Below are positions 13,389 through 15,107 of a stretch of 15,107 nt of DNA, in pieces. The DNA lies in contig JAFLJX010000245.1 in assembly GCA_022712785.1 (NCBI GenBank), forward strand, positions 1 to 15,107. Direction: 5' to 3'. The position numbers and the translations under genes are program-made. Within the stretch, counting starts at the first letter, position 1. The number at the start of each line of letters is the position of its first letter. This DNA comes from Mycoplasmatota bacterium (lineage in GTDB: Bacteria; Bacillota_I; Bacilli_A; Izemoplasmatales; Izemoplasmataceae). The notes beneath the pieces were generated by a model. It ran no database searches. It saw only the letters and a list, made by a program, of their open reading frames with translations, and was not told where the DNA came from.

Positions 13389-15107
13389 CTATTTAAATGA
13401 TTTGGCTAACTCTCCACCAAACAATGGAATAAACCCAAGTCCAAGTGCGATTAAAAAGTTAGTTAAAGTTAGGTTAATATCTGTTCTAAAGACATCATTA
13501 ATACCAGGTACAAATACAACTATTAGTAATAAAGATAATCCAAATATAACTGAGTAGTTTACCCATTTATTATCAAATAAATTCATTTTAAATATTGTAA
13601 TAGATTCACTTCTAGCAGAATACGTTCTTAGTAGTTCTCCAGTTATTATTGTAATAAATGCGAATGTACTACCTAGTTGCATCATTAAGCCTTCTGCTTT
13701 TTCTATATCTGCCATATTTCCATATAGTTCTTCACCAAAGATATATCTACCTAGGAAGAATGAAGTAAGAACTGCGACAGCTAAGAACACTGATTGGAAT
13801 CCTATAGCTAGCCCCATTTTTTTATCTACGATAGATGCTTTTGGATCTATTGGAGGTAAGTCCATAATTCCCTTTTCTTTCTTTTCAAGTCCAAGTGCAA
13901 ATGCAGGGAATGAATCAGTTACAAGGTTTATCCATAAAATCTGTATAGCGAATAATGGGCTTCCCCATCCAAGTAACATCGCTATAAAGATTAATAATAC
14001 TTCACCAACATTACAACTTACTAAATAACCAACAAACTTTCTAATATTAGAATATATAACTCTTCCTTCTTCAACCGCTTCTACAATTGTAGTAAAGTTA
14101 TCATCCATTAATACCATGTCAGCTGCTTCTTTTGAAACATCAGTCCCAGTGATTCCCATAGCAACACCAATGTTTGCTTGTTTTAACGCAGGTGCATCAT
14201 TGACTCCGTCACCAGTCATACTAGTTATTTCACCAATATCTTGTAGTGCTTTAACAATCATTACTTTATGATTTGGTGAAACTCGCGCAAATATATTAGT
14301 TGTTTTAACCATATCTAAAAATTCAGGGTAACTTAATTTATCAATTTCTTCACCACTTAAAGCGGTAGTTCCTTTTCCTAAAATCCCGAGTTCTTTACCA
14401 ATTGCTGAGGCTGTAATCTTATGATCACCTGTGATCATTACTACTCTCATTCCAGCCTTATGACAAATCTTAATTGCTTCTTTAACTTCTTCACGTGGAG
14501 GATCAATAATTCCAGTTAATCCCACAAATATTAAATCATTTTCTTCTTCTGTAACCTCACTATATTCATCTAATTCTTTATATGCAAATCCAAGTACTCT
14601 TAGAGCATTTCTAGCCATACCTTGATTCGCAAGTTCAACTGTCTTAATATATCTATCAGTGACTGCGAGTACTTCGCCATTACTCAAATAATATTTACAT
14701 TTTTTTAGTAATTGATCAGGTGCACCTTTTGTATATAATTGTAATTTCCCGTCAATCTCATGAACAGTACTCATTAACTTACGATCACTATCAAATGGAA
14801 ATTCATCTTCTCTTTTATATTTAGTCTTTATATCTTTTTGTTTAATCCCTTTTTTACCCGCAAGTGTTACAAGTGCTAGTTCAGTAGGGTCTCCTATTAA
14901 CGTGCTTCCGCTAATACTCGAATCATTACACAACACACCTATTTCTACTAACTTAGAAATATTTGGATTATCTTTTTTTATTTCACCTTTAAAGCTATAT
15001 CCACTACCTGTCACTTCAACCATAATGTTATTATCAAATATTCTAGTAACAACCATTTTGTTTTGTGTTAAAGTTCCAGTTTTATCACTTGATATTACAG
15101 TTGTACT
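13389..15107 (-). CDS. P2A-type cation (Ca2+)-transporting ATPase, C-terminal 572 residues (cut by right window edge)
   Basis: Membrane pump exporting Ca2+ using ATP. The reading frame is open to the window edge, so the first Met in the frame (15056) is not the start. Upstream of it the frame reads VISSDKTGTLTQNKM, the phosphorylation motif, with the aspartate codon at about 15086-15084. About 300-330 N-terminal residues (actuator domain, M1-M4) lie outside. Further signatures: KGAPDQ in the nucleotide domain, TGDHKIT, ARVSPNHK and MTGDGVNDAPALK in the P domain, M5 with NVGEV, and M6 NLVTD (N, T and D being SERCA-type Ca2+ ligands; the M5 N and E are also kept). These favour Ca2+ (P2A) over Na+/K+ or plant-type proton pumps. 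The residue before SDKTG is Ser rather than the common Cys. A terminator follows the stop, so it is transcribed separately from the lipoprotein. Confidence 0.93.
   Translation of the reverse strand, partial: STTVISSDKTGTLTQNKMVVTRIFDNNIMVEVTGSGYSFKGEIKKDNPNISKLVEIGVLCNDSSISGSTLIGDPTELALVTLAGKKGIKQKDIKTKYKREDEFPFDSDRKLMSTVHEIDGKLQLYTKGAPDQLLKKCKYYLSNGEVLAVTDRYIKTVELANQGMARNALRVLGFAYKELDEYSEVTEEENDLIFVGLTGIIDPPREEVKEAIKICHKAGMRVVMITGDHKITASAIGKELGILGKGTTALSGEEIDKLSYPEFLDMVKTTNIFARVSPNHKVMIVKALQDIGEITSMTGDGVNDAPALKQANIGVAMGITGTDVSKEAADMVLMDDNFTTIVEAVEEGRVIYSNIRKFVGYLVSCNVGEVLLIFIAMLLGWGSPLFAIQILWINLVTDSFPAFALGLEKKEKGIMDLPPIDPKASIVDKKMGLAIGFQSVFLAVAVLTSFFLGRYIFGEELYGNMADIEKAEGLMMQLGSTFAFITIITGELLRTYSARSESITIFKMNLFDNKWVNYSVIFGLSLLLIVVFVPGINDVFRTDINLTLTNFLIALGLGFIPLFGGELAKSFK

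Overview
The window looks like a piece of an AT-rich, low-GC Firmicutes/Mollicutes-type chromosome, perhaps Acholeplasma-, Izemoplasma- or Haloplasma-like. This is inference. It rests on strong AGGAGG-type ribosome sites, near-consensus sigma-A promoters, two lipobox lipoproteins, intact full-length genes whose tryptophans are all read as TGG (standard code), and stop codons that are only TAG or TAA. Every supported gene lies on the minus strand, so transcription runs from high to low coordinates. Gene density is high and no gap exceeds 300 bases. I see no tRNA, rRNA, CRISPR, insertion sequence or prophage gene.

Layout in transcription order. (1) 15107-13389: C-terminal two thirds of a P2A-type Ca2+-transporting ATPase, cut by the window edge, followed by a clear terminator. 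(2) 13243-10280: a 987-residue surface lipoprotein with two N-terminal Ig-like repeats, several beta-rich domains and a C-terminal GLUG-type repeat region; it has its own promoter and terminator. (3) 10110-9163: a membrane transporter of the bile acid:Na+ symporter/ACR3 superfamily that has no cysteine at all, again with its own promoter and terminator. (4) 9048-8068: a LacI-family repressor. (5) 7841 to beyond position 1: a tightly packed seven-gene sugar operon.

The operon order is PfkB sugar (fructo)kinase, sucrose-phosphate-synthase-like GT4 glycosyltransferase, ABC sugar permease (MalF type), ABC sugar permease (MalG type), beta-phosphoglucomutase, GH65 disaccharide phosphorylase, and ABC sugar-binding lipoprotein (truncated at the left edge). 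Genes overlap or nearly touch, except for 61 bases before the binding protein. The promoter has a perfect TTGACA-17-TATAAT architecture. A cre-like LacI-family operator covers its -35 box, and a second CpG-centred inverted repeat lies 31 bp upstream. The leader is about 150 nt and ends in a hairpin that can mask the first ribosome-binding site.

Proposed joint function (inference): the permeases and binding lipoprotein import an alpha-glucoside. GH65 phosphorolyses it to beta-glucose 1-phosphate, and PgmB converts that to glucose 6-phosphate. The kinase and the SPS-like enzyme handle a fructose moiety or move glucose in and out of a sucrose-type sugar. No sucrose-phosphate phosphatase and no ABC ATPase are visible. 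The coupling of an SPS-like synthase with a GH65/PgmB phosphorolytic route and an importer is the most interesting feature of the window.
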